Shown here one piece after another: positions 1 to 12,019 of a stretch of 64,000 nt of DNA. The translations under genes were made by a program, and so were the position numbers. The stretch is from Silene latifolia. Lineage: Eukaryota; Streptophyta; Magnoliopsida; Caryophyllales; Caryophyllaceae. Below the pieces are notes generated by a model. That model saw nothing but the letters and a program-made list of their open reading frames with translations, was not told the origin of the DNA and made no database searches. Each line of letters opens with the position of its first letter. Position 1 is the stretch's first letter. The DNA lies in the NCBI RefSeq assembly GCF_048544455.1, contig NC_133529.1, positions 53,687,401-53,751,400 of the forward strand. The letters are read 5' to 3'.

Positions 1-46
1 GGGGTGCACAAACGTGCGTCGGGAGCAAATATGCTCTGATACCAAC
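1..46 (-). mobile_element. End of an additional LARD-A internal region, with PBS
   Basis: These bases match 6336-6381, the PBS end of the complete LARD-A internal region downstream. GCTCTGATACCA at 33-44 is the reverse complement of the plant initiator tRNA-Met primer-binding site. The LTR at 47 is therefore preceded by element-internal DNA and not by a target-site duplication, so LARD A is a tandem array continuing beyond the left edge. Confidence 0.85.
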
Positions 47-3000
47 CGTGACACCCTCATTTAATGCGGAAAAATAAACATGTAATTCTAGAATAAAACC
101 GCATGGATATGTTTGTAATAGGTTCATTTGGGTAAAAACTTGTAATTTTAAAACCCGAACTCGTTATAAAGATATCCAAATTGGAAGGTGTCAAACATAC
201 AAGGTCTAACTAGAAGTTTCACAACATAACCATCGCTAAAGTCGCGAATAGCAAATTATACAACCAAATGTAGAGAGGGAGACATAAGTCCCTAAAATGT
301 GTGTGACATAAAAAGTGTTTAAGGGTCACAATAGAATAAGCCAATCTAGGTCCCAAGGTTACTTTGCTCGCTAGCTCGTCCATGTACCCCATATATGCAT
401 CACCTACCCTGTCATTCGCATTTTATACAAATATGAAAGCCACGTCGGTGGGGAGTAACTCCGAGTCCTCCCAAACCACGAAATGTCATAATTAATATAA
501 CATGTAAACATAAGAATATGAATACGAATCACACAATGCCTTAGCATATAGATGCTAGACAATCGTGCTTATCATGTGAACAACAATATAACCACACATA
601 GTCCTAGCATGTCAATACTAGACCGACTCATACTACACTATCATGTGAATCACATAACATCCAGAATCCAAACTCTATCAACCATAGCCGGCTTGCATCT
701 CACCTTCTATGATTCATAGAATCATCAAACAAGAAAGGGCAATATATCAAAGATGACATAAGTTCTTAGTCCCGTCAATAGTCACTCTGAACTCGAGTCT
801 ATACCACGAGGTAGGAAGGTAATCGAACCGGTATCTTGGCTCGGAGGTTCTATCAAAACATGGCCAAGACACAACACAACCCTAGCCTAAAATCACAAGC
901 AGACCTAGACATGCGGATACACACCACCGCACCCAAGACCCACAATTTTTCTAAAACAAAGTGAGTACCCTAAGGAGTCCACCAAAGGGTTGGCTAGTAC
1001 TTAAGTTGACCACTTACTCTCAAAATAAGTAACGAGGTCATGCCCCAACTTGGATATAAACCCACCAAGTCAGAACACAGAGAGGCTATTAAGCGGTGAA
1101 CATACACTCGCCAAAGACTATAATGACCTATCTATGATGAAGGCCGAAATACTCACCTAGGACCTAAATAAAACCAATCTAGGTCCCAGCTTGAATATTT
1201 TAGCCCACACCACACAAGACAAATAGGACACCAACTTAACCATAAGAGGGCAAAGAGTCCAACTTACCAACATAAATGCTAACATTCTATCATGTGAAAG
1301 GCTATATAAATGTCTATTCAGCAGACAATCCAACAATATCCTCAATATCAATAATAATCCAAACTCCAGCTAACCGTTAATCTCATAATTCATGAGAACA
1401 AGCTAAAATGGCAACAAGACAAGAAGACTCAAGTATAAGGCAACCAATTCATCCAACAACCAACATGTGAAATGATAATTACAAATATCAAGGCATAACA
1501 TAAAACATCCAATCTCACCTCAAAGACAAACCCTCGACCCGAGTCCCGCGACGGGTCATCGGTCAAATCGAGGTCGACGGTTTAAACCTAGCTTGACCAA
1601 ACTCGTTCGGTCAATCAGGCCCAGCTCAGAGTCTTGGCCTACTTTGGCCCAAATCACAAAATTTATCACAATATTATTCTCATGCTATTTCCAATTTCTA
1701 TCATGTGAAAAACGAAAGTAAAACATTATCAATCACCTAAACACTTAACAAACAACAAACACCACATCAACTACTAATGTGACATTAATTCGTCGAGTAA
1801 CTCGGAATAGTTACCTTACGCTAGCAAAGAGACAAGTAATAACTTGAGAAAGCTTCTAAAACCCAAAATTACTCTTCATCTTCAACCACATATGAGCCAC
1901 CTAAAATAATTATGTGAAAGGACGATATTAACGAATTATCTTTATATAAAATATGAGACGGAAATTAATTTAATTATATTTTAAATAAACCAAACTAGCG
2001 TCAAAACAATTTATGGACACGGCTCAAAGTTATTATGACAACCTCAAACTCGGCCTAACCACCAACTACACATGGCCTCAAACTCGTGACTTAGCTAGGC
2101 CACGGCCTAGGCTACAGTGCCTTTGCCGGGCCATCGACTCGCCTAAAAGCAAGCCACAAAGAGTCCGACACGACCACCACCCGACTACCCATAGCCACCC
2201 TTCACCCTACTTCATAACCTGACCCAAAAATCAGTCCAAAACAGAATCCAAAAGAGGCCTAGGTTCGACCCCAACTCCAGTCCTCAAATGCAAAGTGAAA
2301 ACCCACGATGACAGCTCTCTCGTCCCCCGCCCAAAAAACAGTACCAATCGTCCCCTTAAGACTCCATTCTCGTGCCTAAAAACAGTCCTAGCCGAGCCAA
2401 CTAAGTCAGCATTTAAAACGGTTTTAGAGCGGAAATCCACAAGTATAAAGCAACTCAAAAACAGACCCTAAAGACTACAAAAATCGCCCAACACGAGTCC
2501 AAATTAGTCCAAAACAATCCCTACATGTCAGTATACACCGTCTCAACTATAAAACACACCAATTATCACCCAAAACAATCCATACATGTCAGCATACACC
2601 GTCTTAAATATACCACTTACTAGCTAGCATCCCAAATGATCCCTAGAGGTCAGTATACACCGTCTCAACTATACAACTGACTAATTAACATCCATAAGGA
2701 TCCCTATATATAATTATACACCGTCTCAACTGTAAAAATGGACTAACAAATCTTCTACTGCATCAGTCTATTTTAGTACATACAACCGTCTTATAATAAA
2801 TAAAGCTGAAAATATAAATGGGTTTGTAAAAATACATGACGAAAATGAATTTTACTTACAACGGATTGACAGGAACGATGAAAGCAGCACTATGGAACGA
2901 AAATCATTGATAACGGATGACAAACGGAGTGGCAGAATCAATTTAAAATTAAAAAAAAATGAAAAGAACGAAAAAGAAGAAAAAAGAAGGAAGAAGAAGA

Positions 3001-3599
3001 AAAGAGGCGTGAGTTTGTGAAAATGAGACAGCAGCCTGCTAGCCTGCTATTTATTATACGTACGTTTCTTCGTCGTTAAGAAACTTCGATAGTTATTAAA
3101 ACCGTTTCGAGTTAAATTTAACCGGTTTAAGAAAGAGTCTCATAAATGAAACAATAATAAATAAGTTTAAAGAATGAAAAATAAAATAAACTCGGATAGT
3201 TAACGGAAATAATAAGAAATCGGCTTGAAACGGAATTATTAGCGATTTTTTACTTAAACTAACGGATATTAATAAAAATTGCTAATTTAGTGAAATAAGC
3301 TCAAAATAGCTAATTGGACGGTTTTGTTCCCAAAATCCATCTCGGGTTCACTTAAAACAACTTTCATAAGGACTCGTAAAGAAACGGAAATTATTAAATA
3401 AATAAACTCGAACTAACTTCAATAAACTCGAACTAACTTTAAATAAACTTATTAATGATTATTAAAATTAACGTATCGAATTATGATGAAATTAATTAAT
3501 TAGCTAAGCATATATATATAAATCGTTAAATGATGTAATTAAATTCAAAATAGCAATTAAAAGAATTTTATCCAACTTAATAAAATACGGGGTGTTACA
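47..3599 (-). repeat. LARD family A, left LTR (LTR A1)
   Basis: This is a long terminal repeat of about 3.55 kb. Read on the minus strand it begins TGTAACACCCCG, the usual start of Tekay/Del-type LTRs, and ends GGTGTCACG, where the terminal base pair has mutated from CA. It is nearly identical along its length to 6382-9939. It contains no ORF beyond short chance frames. A tandem array of about 61-bp units lies near 2510-2800. Confidence 0.9.
2510..2800. repeat. About 61-bp tandem repeat inside LTR A1
   Basis: The core TACACCGTCTCAACTATA or a close variant recurs near 2532, 2593, 2654 and 2716, a period of 61-62 bp with diverged spacers. A weaker fifth copy may follow. The same array is present in LTR A2 near 8850-9140, so it predates the element's insertion. 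Confidence 0.75.
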
Positions 3600-3617
3600 A
3601 TCACCCCATCTTTTAAA

Positions 3618-3637
3618 AAGTTTCGTCCTCGAAACTT
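3618..3637. repeat. Stem-loop next to the polypurine tract, LARD A
   Basis: AAGTTTCG, loop TCCT, CGAAACTT: a perfect 8-bp stem with a 4-base loop. It lies 18 bp inside the LTR boundary, on the polypurine-tract side. Identical hairpins occur in LARD B at 23906-23925 and 31774-31793, and a variant in the Tekay element at 39680-39699. Confidence 0.8.
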
Positions 3638-6367
3638 GAAAGTATAAATAAAAGGTTAGAAAAATAAAACTGAAATTGGAATCGGTAACCAAAACATTTA
3701 AAAGGTCACTTATCATAAGAATCAAAATTCTTTCAAAAGTTTCAAATAAAATTTTCCGACAGAACCAGATTCTCATCAAAGGAACGGAAGTGCTCTCGTT
3801 GCGCATTCAAGAACATCACATTCCAAATCCAAGATAAGGTCAAAGGCAAATCATTTGTATAAATCAAAAATCAAAATACCTTCAAAAACATTAATGAAGA
3901 GTTTTCAAAAATATACGTCTCATTCATGGAACGGAATTGCTCTTGTCGTGCACACAAGAACGCTAACTTTCCAAGTCAGAGACAAATTTAAAACAAAAAC
4001 TATTCGCCGACAAGCGTAGAACAAGTTATTAGACGCCTTTAATAACGAGTCCTAACATCCCATCAACGTTAAAATCAAATGAAAATGGCAATCCATTCAA
4101 ATTTTTCTTTCGCAAAAGTCAAATGAAAATTAAGGGATTGTGGTTAAACTCAAAAAGGAGTCAAGTTCGTGAAAATATAACATTAAATTTTGACAAAGAA
4201 TCATAAACAAATCAAAGTTAATTAGAAATTGAACAAAATTTAAAAGCAACTCGGGTTTAACAATCAAAATTTAGGATAAAGGAGTCGATGCTCAAAGATC
4301 AAAATGGGAACTAAATTAAATTTTCATTTTCAAACCTTTAAAATAGGTAAAGTTTTGTAGGAGTAACATATTTTTTTAACAATGAATCAAAAATGATAGT
4401 TTGAATTGTTTAGAAATTGTACGAAAAGAAAAGTAACTTAGACATCAAAATACAAGGTACGCTAAGAGAGTCCAAACTTAACCAACCAAAAGAGCTATGG
4501 TGAACTTTCCTAAGGGTAAGAGTCGAAGTTAGGTCAACAAGGATGTCAAAGGTAGAATTATATAGGTTATCAAAGATCGAATTTAAAGGAGGAGCATGGT
4601 GAATTGAGGAAGAGAGATATGAACGACCACACTTATGGTGAAAGAAGAAGGGAAATGAGACAACAAGGAAACGCCAGATACTTATATCCCAAACATAACA
4701 TCATCCTAAACGGTTCCGAAAACTTCCTAATAAAATAAATCTCAGAACCACATTACTTCCAAGAATTTCCTCAAAACACCTATGTTACTTCATCCTAAGG
4801 TATTCCAAGAAACAAGGTACTTCACTATAAGTGTGATTTCACCACTCTAAATCCTGAGATATCTACAAACAACCTCCACGAGATCAAGGTCAAAGCTTCT
4901 AACAAAGCTATGCTCATATCCATCTAGTGTCAACTATGAGTTCCTCAAAATGGTACAACCCTTAATCAAAATCCCAATTCAAAAATCCTTTTCCATAATC
5001 TATCACCCCAATGAGGTCTTGTTATACTCTCGAAACCTAAAGCATAGATGGTGACATTCTCCAAATCACAAGGCAACCACCCAAAACCTCTAACTCATCT
5101 CAACTCAACATCCATCGATCCCAACTTATAATTACATCTCAAGAACTCTGGCTACTAATTCCTCATTACCGCAAAGTGGATACCCGAATGAGATTCTAAA
5201 GATAACAACAATTCTCACCTAACATGGTTCCTACGTAATCAGCACAACACTCACAAAAGTATACCGACTACGCTAATCTCGAGTTCAACTCAAACTTCCA
5301 AGTAACACTTTTATCACCAATGGCCAACACGTCCTATAGGTGTTTCTTTCCAAGCTCTCATCATAAACTCTACGCCATGTCAAATCCCCAAGTAACAATA
5401 CTCAAGTTATCAAATCCTCAAATTCCAAGTATAAACAGCAAGGCTAAGTTCCATAATCTTAATATCATAGGCAACTCACACTTAACACACAAAATTCCAC
5501 CGATCAATTATACTCACTTTGTCAAGGAACTAGGTATAAGAATCACTAAGTATGTCTCATCACCTTACCTAAGTCTTTCTAACATCACGACTTCTCAAAG
5601 CCAGGGTTAAGGGTAAGACACAAACAATCTCCTCAAAAGTCGAATTTTCCAACCCAGGTCAACATTCCTCACAAGAAGGAGTACTATCAAATGGCGTTAA
5701 GGGAGGATAAGCAAGGAACAAAAAACAAGTTAGGAGTACAAGAGTAGCTTTTAAAGTAAAACAGAAGGGAGTTTAGAAGGAGGATAAGCACCAAGAGATT
5801 AAGAATAAGGCGAGATACAAAAAGAACGAGAAACATCTTCAAGGAAGTAGAAGCATTCTTCAAAGGTTGAACAATCTTCAATCCTCAGCAATAGGCACTA
5901 AATCTTGATCTTCTTAAAATATAAGTGTCCTTTCAATGGAACGGAGATACTCTTGGCGATCACTCATGAACATCAATATTCCAATTCAAAGACATAAATA
6001 TACATTTTTACACCAACAAATGATAAAACTAATTATCAGACGTCTCCAATAACAAGCTTTAACACTAATTGACGTTAAAACCAGTGAAAAACATTAAAAT
6101 ATTTTCAAAACCTTTAGTTCAAAAATTTTTTTTTATAATAAGGGTAATAACTCCATTAGCTATAGATAAGCTCACGGTCATTGATCCAAGAACGCAACAA
6201 TTATTAAATGACAATCAACAAACAGGTTAGTACCTAAATAAGAGCAAACACAAAGAGACTACAACATAAGGTCCTAAGTCTACCCATCTTACCCATCTCT
6301 CAAGTTTATTATTTCAAGGTCAAGTTATTTATATTGGGGTGCACAAACGTGCGTCGGGAGCAAATAT

Positions 6368-6379
6368 GCTCTGATACCA
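6368..6379 (-). other. Primer-binding site (tRNA-iMet type), LARD A
   Basis: The plus strand reads GCTCTGATACCA; on the element strand this is TGGTATCAGAGC, the canonical plant initiator methionine tRNA 3'-end complement. It lies two bases from LTR A2 and fixes the element's orientation as minus. Confidence 0.9.
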
Positions 6380-6381
6380 AC

Positions 6382-9300
6382 TGTGACACCCTCATTTATT
6401 GCGGAAAAATAAACACGTAATTCTAGAATAAAACTGCATGGATATGTTTGTAATAGGTTCATTTGGGTAAAAACTTGTAATTTTTAAAACCTGAACCTGT
6501 TATAAAGATATCCAAATTGGAAGGTGTCAAACATACAAGGTCTAACTAGAAGTTTCACAACATAACCATCGCTAAAGTCGCGAATAGCAAATTATACAAC
6601 CAAATGTAGAGAGGGAGACATAAGTCCCTAAAATGTGTGTGACATAAAAAGTGTTTAAGGGTCACAATAGAATAAGCCAATCTAGGTCCCAAGGTTACTT
6701 TGCTCGCTAGCTCGTCCATGTACCCCATATATGCATCACCTACCTGTCATTCGCATTTTATACAAATATGAAAGCCACAGTCAGTGGGGAGTAACTCCGA
6801 GTCCTCCCAGCCACGAAATGTCATAATTAATATAACATGTAAACATAAGAATATGAATACGAATCACACAATGCCTTAGCATATAGATGCTAGACAATCG
6901 TGCTTATCATGTGAACAACAATATAACCACACATAGTCCTAGCATGTCAATACTAGACCGACTCATACTACACTATCATGTGAATCACATAACATCCAGG
7001 AATCCAAACTCTATCAACCATAGCCGGCTTGCATCTCACCTTCTCTAATTCATAGAATCATCAAACAAGAAAGGACAATATATCAAAGATAGACATAAGT
7101 TCTTAGTTCCGTCAATAGTCACTCAGAACTCGAGTCTATACCACGAGGTAGGGAAGGTAATCGAACCGGTATCTTGGCTCGGAGGTTCTATCAAAACATG
7201 GCCAAGACACAACACAACCCTAGCCTAAAATCCTTGAGACCTAGACATGCGGATACACACCACCGCACCCAAGACCCACAATTTTTCTAAAACAAAGTGA
7301 GTACCCTAAGGAGTCCACCAAAGGGTTGGCTAGTACTTAAGCTGACCACTTACTCTCAAAATAAATAACGAGGTCATGCCCCAACTTGGATATAAACCCA
7401 CCAAGTCAGGAACACAGAGGCTATTAAGCAGTGAACATACACTCGTCAAAGACTATAATGACCTATCTATGATGAAGGCCGAAATACTCACCTAGGACCT
7501 AAATAAAACCAATCTAGGTCCCAGCTTGAATATTTTAGCCCACACCACACAAGACAAATAGGACACCGACTTAACCATAAGAGGGCAAAGAGTCCAACTT
7601 ACCAACATAAATGCTAACATTCTATCATGTGAAAGGCTATATAAATGTCGATTCAGCAGACAATCCAACAATATCCTCAACATCAATAATAATCCAAACT
7701 CCAGCTAACCGTTAATCTCATAATTCATGAGAACAAGCTAAAATGGCAACAAGACAAGAAGACTCAAGTATAAGGCAACCAATTCATCCAACAACCAACA
7801 TGTGAAATGATAATTACAAATATCAAGGCATAACATAAAACATCCAATCTCACCTCAAAGACAAACCCTCGACCCGAGTCCCGCGACGGGTCATCGGTCA
7901 AATCGAGGCTGACCGGTTTAAACCTAGCTTGACCAAACTCGTTCGGTCAATCAGCCCAAATGACTCGAGTCTTGGCCTACTTTGGCCCAAATCACAAAAT
8001 TTATCACAATATTATTCTCATGCTATTTCCAATTTCTATCATGTGAAAAACGAAAGTAAAACATTATCAATCACCTAAACACTTAACAAACAACAAACAC
8101 CACATCAACTACTAATGTGACATTAATTCGTCGAGTAACTCGGAATAGTTACCTTACGCTAGCAAAGAGACAAGTAATAACTTGAGAAAGCTTCTAAAAC
8201 CCAAAATTACTCTTCATCTTCAACCACATATGAGCCACCTAAAATAATTATGTGAAAGGACGATATTAACGAATTATCTTTATATAAAATATGAGACGGA
8301 AATTAATTTAATTATATTTTAAATAAACCAAACTAGCGTCAAAACAATTTATGGACACGGCTCAGAAGTTATTATGACAACCTCAAACTCGGCATAACCA
8401 CCAACTACACATGGCCTCAAACTCGTGACTTAGCTAGGCCACAGCTAGGCTGGCCGGGGCCTTTGCACGGGCCATCGACTCGCCTAAAAGCAAGCCACAA
8501 AGAGTCCGACACGACCACCACCCGACTACCCATAGCCACCCTTCACCCTACTTCATAACCTGACCCAAAAATCAGTCCAAAATGTAATCCAAAAGATGCC
8601 TAGGTTCGACCCCAACTCCGGTCCTCAAATGCAAAGTGAAAACCCACGATGATGGCTCTCGTCCCCGCCCAAAACAGTACCAATCGTCCCTTAAGACTCC
8701 ATTCTCGCGCCTAAAAACAGTCCTAGCTGAGCCAACTAAGTCAACATTTAAAACGGTTTTAGAGCGGAAATCCACAAGTATAAAGTAACTCAAAAAGGAC
8801 CTAAAGACTACAAAAATCGCCCCAAACACGAGTCCAAATTAGTCCAAAACAATCCCTACATGTCAAGTATACACCGTCTCAACTATAAAACACACCAATT
8901 ATCACCCAAAACAATCCATACATGTCAGCATACACCGTCTTAAATATACCACTTACTAGCTAGCATCCCAAATGATCCCTAGAGGTCAGTATACACCGTC
9001 TCAACTATACAACTGACTAATTAACATCCATAAGGATCCCTATATATAATTATACACCGTCTCAACTATAAACAGGACTAACAAATCTTCTACTGACCGT
9101 CTATTTTAGTACATACAACCGTCTTATAATAAATAAAGTGAAAATATAAATGGGTTTGTAAAAATACATGACGAAAATGAATTTTACTTACAACGGATTG
9201 ACAGGAACGATGAAAGCAGCACTATGGAACGAAAATCATTGATAACGGATGACAAACGGAGTGGCAGAATCAATTTAAAATTAAAAAAAAAAATGAAAAG

Positions 9301-9939
9301 AACGAAAAAGAAGAAAAAAGAAGGAAGAAGAAGAAAAGAGGCGTGAGTTTGTGAAAATGAGACAGCAGCCTGCTAGCCTGCTATTTATTATACGTACGTT
9401 TCTTCGTCGTTAAGAAACTTCGATAGTTATTAAAACCGTTTCGAGTTAAATTTAACCGGTTTAAGAAAGAGTCTCATAAATGAAACGGAATCAATAATAA
9501 ATAAGTTTAAAGAATGAAAAATAAAATAAACTCATATAGTTAACGGAAATAATAAAAAATCGGCTTGAAACGGAATTATTAGCGATTTTTTTACGAAACT
9601 AACGGATATTAATAAAAATTGCTAATTTAGTGAAATAAGCTCAAAATAGCTAATTGGACGGTTTTGTTCCCAAAATCCATCTCGGGTTCACTTAAAACAA
9701 CTTTCATAAGGACTCGTAAAGAAACGGAAATTATTAAATAAATAAACTCGAACTAACTTCAATAAACTCGAACTAACTTTAAATAAACTTATTAATGATT
9801 ATTAAAATTAACGTATCGAATTATGATGAAATTAATTAATTAGCTAAGCATATATATATAAATCGTTAAATGATGTAATTAAATTCAAAATAGCAATTAA
9901 AAGAATTTTATCCAACTTAATAAAATACGGGGTGTTACA
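6382..9939 (-). repeat. LARD family A, right LTR (LTR A2)
   Basis: This is the 5' LTR in element orientation, about 3.56 kb, with ends TGTGACACC and GGTGTTACA on the plus strand. It matches 47-3599 apart from scattered substitutions and short clustered differences. Its outer end at 9939 abuts unique-looking DNA (CCTTG follows). The matching target duplication would lie outside the window, so it cannot be checked. Confidence 0.9.
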
Positions 9940-10195
9940 CCTTGCACACCATGGCCATGTTTCTCTTTTCTTCCCTCCCAAGTAGATCAAAAAAAATCCG
10001 AAGGAATGCCTGATTAGTAAGGAAAGGATACAAAGGACGACTGTGAGATGGTACATCCATCTCAACAGGAATGTCATCTCCATCAAACCAGTTTGAAGAA
10101 AACTGGCTTACTTTCCATTCCCAATAATGGTCCACGAAATTTTGTTTGTAAGCAGCATTCGTGTAGGGAACTATTGTGCATTTGGAGTAAGACAT
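9940..10195 (-). pseudogene. Truncated first exon of an unrecognised gene, cut by LARD A
   Basis: On the minus strand an ATG at 10193-10195 opens a frame of about 85 codons. The reading starts MSYSKCTIVPYTNAAY and includes an aromatic and acidic stretch (WFDGDDIPVEMDVP). The frame runs straight into the LTR A2 end at 9939. Upstream is a gene-like arrangement: a TATA box at 10294-10301 and an A-rich leader of about 100 bp ending just before the ATG. I recognise no domain. The reading is that a 5' exon, or a gene remnant, was severed by the LARD insertion. It could instead be a chance ORF near a chance TATA box. Codon content and the promoter spacing favour a real 5' end, but only moderately. 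Confidence 0.45.
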
Positions 10196-10293
10196 TGTTT
10201 TTTTTTTTAATAAAATTAAGTAGTTTTCTGGACAGATTAAAAGTTTTGCTTATTGGAAATGGTAGGATGGAAAAGTGGTTGTATACTCTTGGG

Positions 10294-10301
10294 TTTATAT
10301 A
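10294..10301 (-). promoter_or_regulatory. TATA box for the truncated exon
   Basis: The minus strand reads CTATATAAACCC, close to the plant TATA consensus TATATAA, about 100 bp upstream of the ATG at 10195. Transcription would be expected to start roughly 30 bp downstream, giving a short leader. Confidence 0.45.
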
Positions 10302-11658
10302 GTGGATTAATTGATTATAAGAGATTAAATTCTGTGAACAGTTGTGTCTTTTCAACTGACACAAACATAATCATGGTAATTAATAAATTGGGTGAAGTTA
10401 TCTATGTTACTTTAGTCTATTGCATAAAACAGTATATGCACATTATGAAAATACGTAATGGACATTTGAATTAAACTGAATTCACATTTTTTTTCCAAAT
10501 AATGTTCCATGTTCTTTTTTAAATAATTTAATGTACCTTTAAATATAATATAATGTACATTTTCCAAACAGTGCTTAATGATATTTTAGTTGTACCTAAT
10601 TATCAGAAAATGCAAATTACGAATATAGATAGTTGACAATTTATTTTATGGAACATGTTTTTTTATAATTAATATAAAGTACATTTAGAAGTAATATTCA
10701 AATTAATGTGAATAATTGCGTCTTTTCACCACATAAGCAAGTTACAAACCGTCATTTGACTTATTGTGACTTATTGTGAACAGTTGCAAGACAACTTGCA
10801 AAAGGTAATAATTACTTGCACATCCTTATTATATATAATGCACATTTCACTAAGACTGATTGGACATTTCCTTATGAAACATGTACAGCACAACACAACA
10901 CATTATTTTTACATGCAAAATTACTTTTCAGTTACTTCAAATTGCACACTTTTCCATTCTCATTATTTTTAGTACATTTTTTCTCACCACAAAGTACATT
11001 TGCATTTAGCATCCTCCTAAAATCAAACAAACAAACTATAAACCCTAATTTAACACTTTTTATTATAAAATTAATGTTTTTGTGGTTCTGTACATTAAAT
11101 CTAGTTAACTAAATTTAATCAAATCCGAAATTAAGTTGAATTTGATTAAATTCAACTTTAACATCATCATAAAATCAATTCAACAACGATTCAGAAAGGA
11201 ATTAAATAACATTGAATGAACATACCTCAATATTGATCAGAAAACAATAATTCCAGATCAATGACGAAATCAATTCCGATTTTCCTTACAAAGTTTTGAT
11301 CTTGAAATAACTGAATAGCTAATGAATGCAAAAGTTTGAACAAATTGACTCTGATTTGCGCTTCGAACACAGCAATTGATGATGAATAACCGATTTTAGA
11401 TCACTAAATTTGATATCGAAAGACAAAAATTTACAAATTAAGGAAGGATTAATGATGAAATCGATTGATTTTGTTTCGTGTGGTTTGATTTTGTTACGTA
11501 GGCTTGATATTGCTGACATGTACAGTCTTATTTTTTGTTTTCCGTGAAATTCTAAGAGAAGCGCGCCTCTAATCTCATTATCGAGATAATTTGATGGACG
11601 GTTGAGAGCTGTTCTCACGGTTCTCACGATAAGCCCCGTTCTCACCGGAACTCTATCC
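10302..11658. other. AT-rich intergenic DNA, no gene recognised
   Basis: No frame here shows a domain I recognise. It contains scattered GTACATTT motifs (about 10530-11000), a palindrome at 11133-11158, and three GTTCTCAC repeats (about 11604-11645) just before the microsatellite. A frame of 108 codons on the minus strand (11319-11645) has no recognisable features and is probably chance. Part of the interval next to 10300 may be the promoter of the truncated exon. Confidence 0.5.
11133..11158. repeat. Short perfect inverted repeat
   Basis: AAGTTGAATTT, spacer GATT, AAATTCAACTT: 11-bp arms that are exact reverse complements. The setting is AT-rich and no terminator or transposon role can be assigned. 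Confidence 0.6.

Positions 11659-12019
<361 letters not shown>

Larger units (their letters stand above)
3600..6381 (-). mobile_element. LARD family A internal region, non-coding
   Basis: This 2.8-kb region lies between two long LTRs. On the minus strand it runs from the PBS (6368-6379, tRNA-iMet type, two bases from the LTR) to a purine-rich tract at 3600-3611. It encodes no gag, protease, RT, RNase H or integrase; its longest frame is about 96 codons and unrecognised. Large LTRs around non-coding internal DNA define LARD elements, which depend on enzymes from autonomous relatives. It holds a stem-loop (3618-3637) and three degenerate copies of a 45-bp block (near 3780, 3930 and 5938). Confidence 0.8.

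Noticed and set aside
1157-1351. 64-codon minus-strand frame conserved at 7492-7686
   Set aside because: It lies in LTR A1 and A2, which are copies of each other, with no start context or domain. It is a chance frame.
6368-6379. tRNA-like sequence at the LTR borders
   Set aside because: Only 12-18 bases complementary to tRNA 3' ends are present (primer-binding sites). There is no cloverleaf or A/B box, so these are not tRNA genes.
11604-11645. GTTCTCAC repeats as possible transposon terminal repeats
   Set aside because: I found no matching inverted copy, target duplication or Helitron-type CTRR hairpin at a second end within the window.
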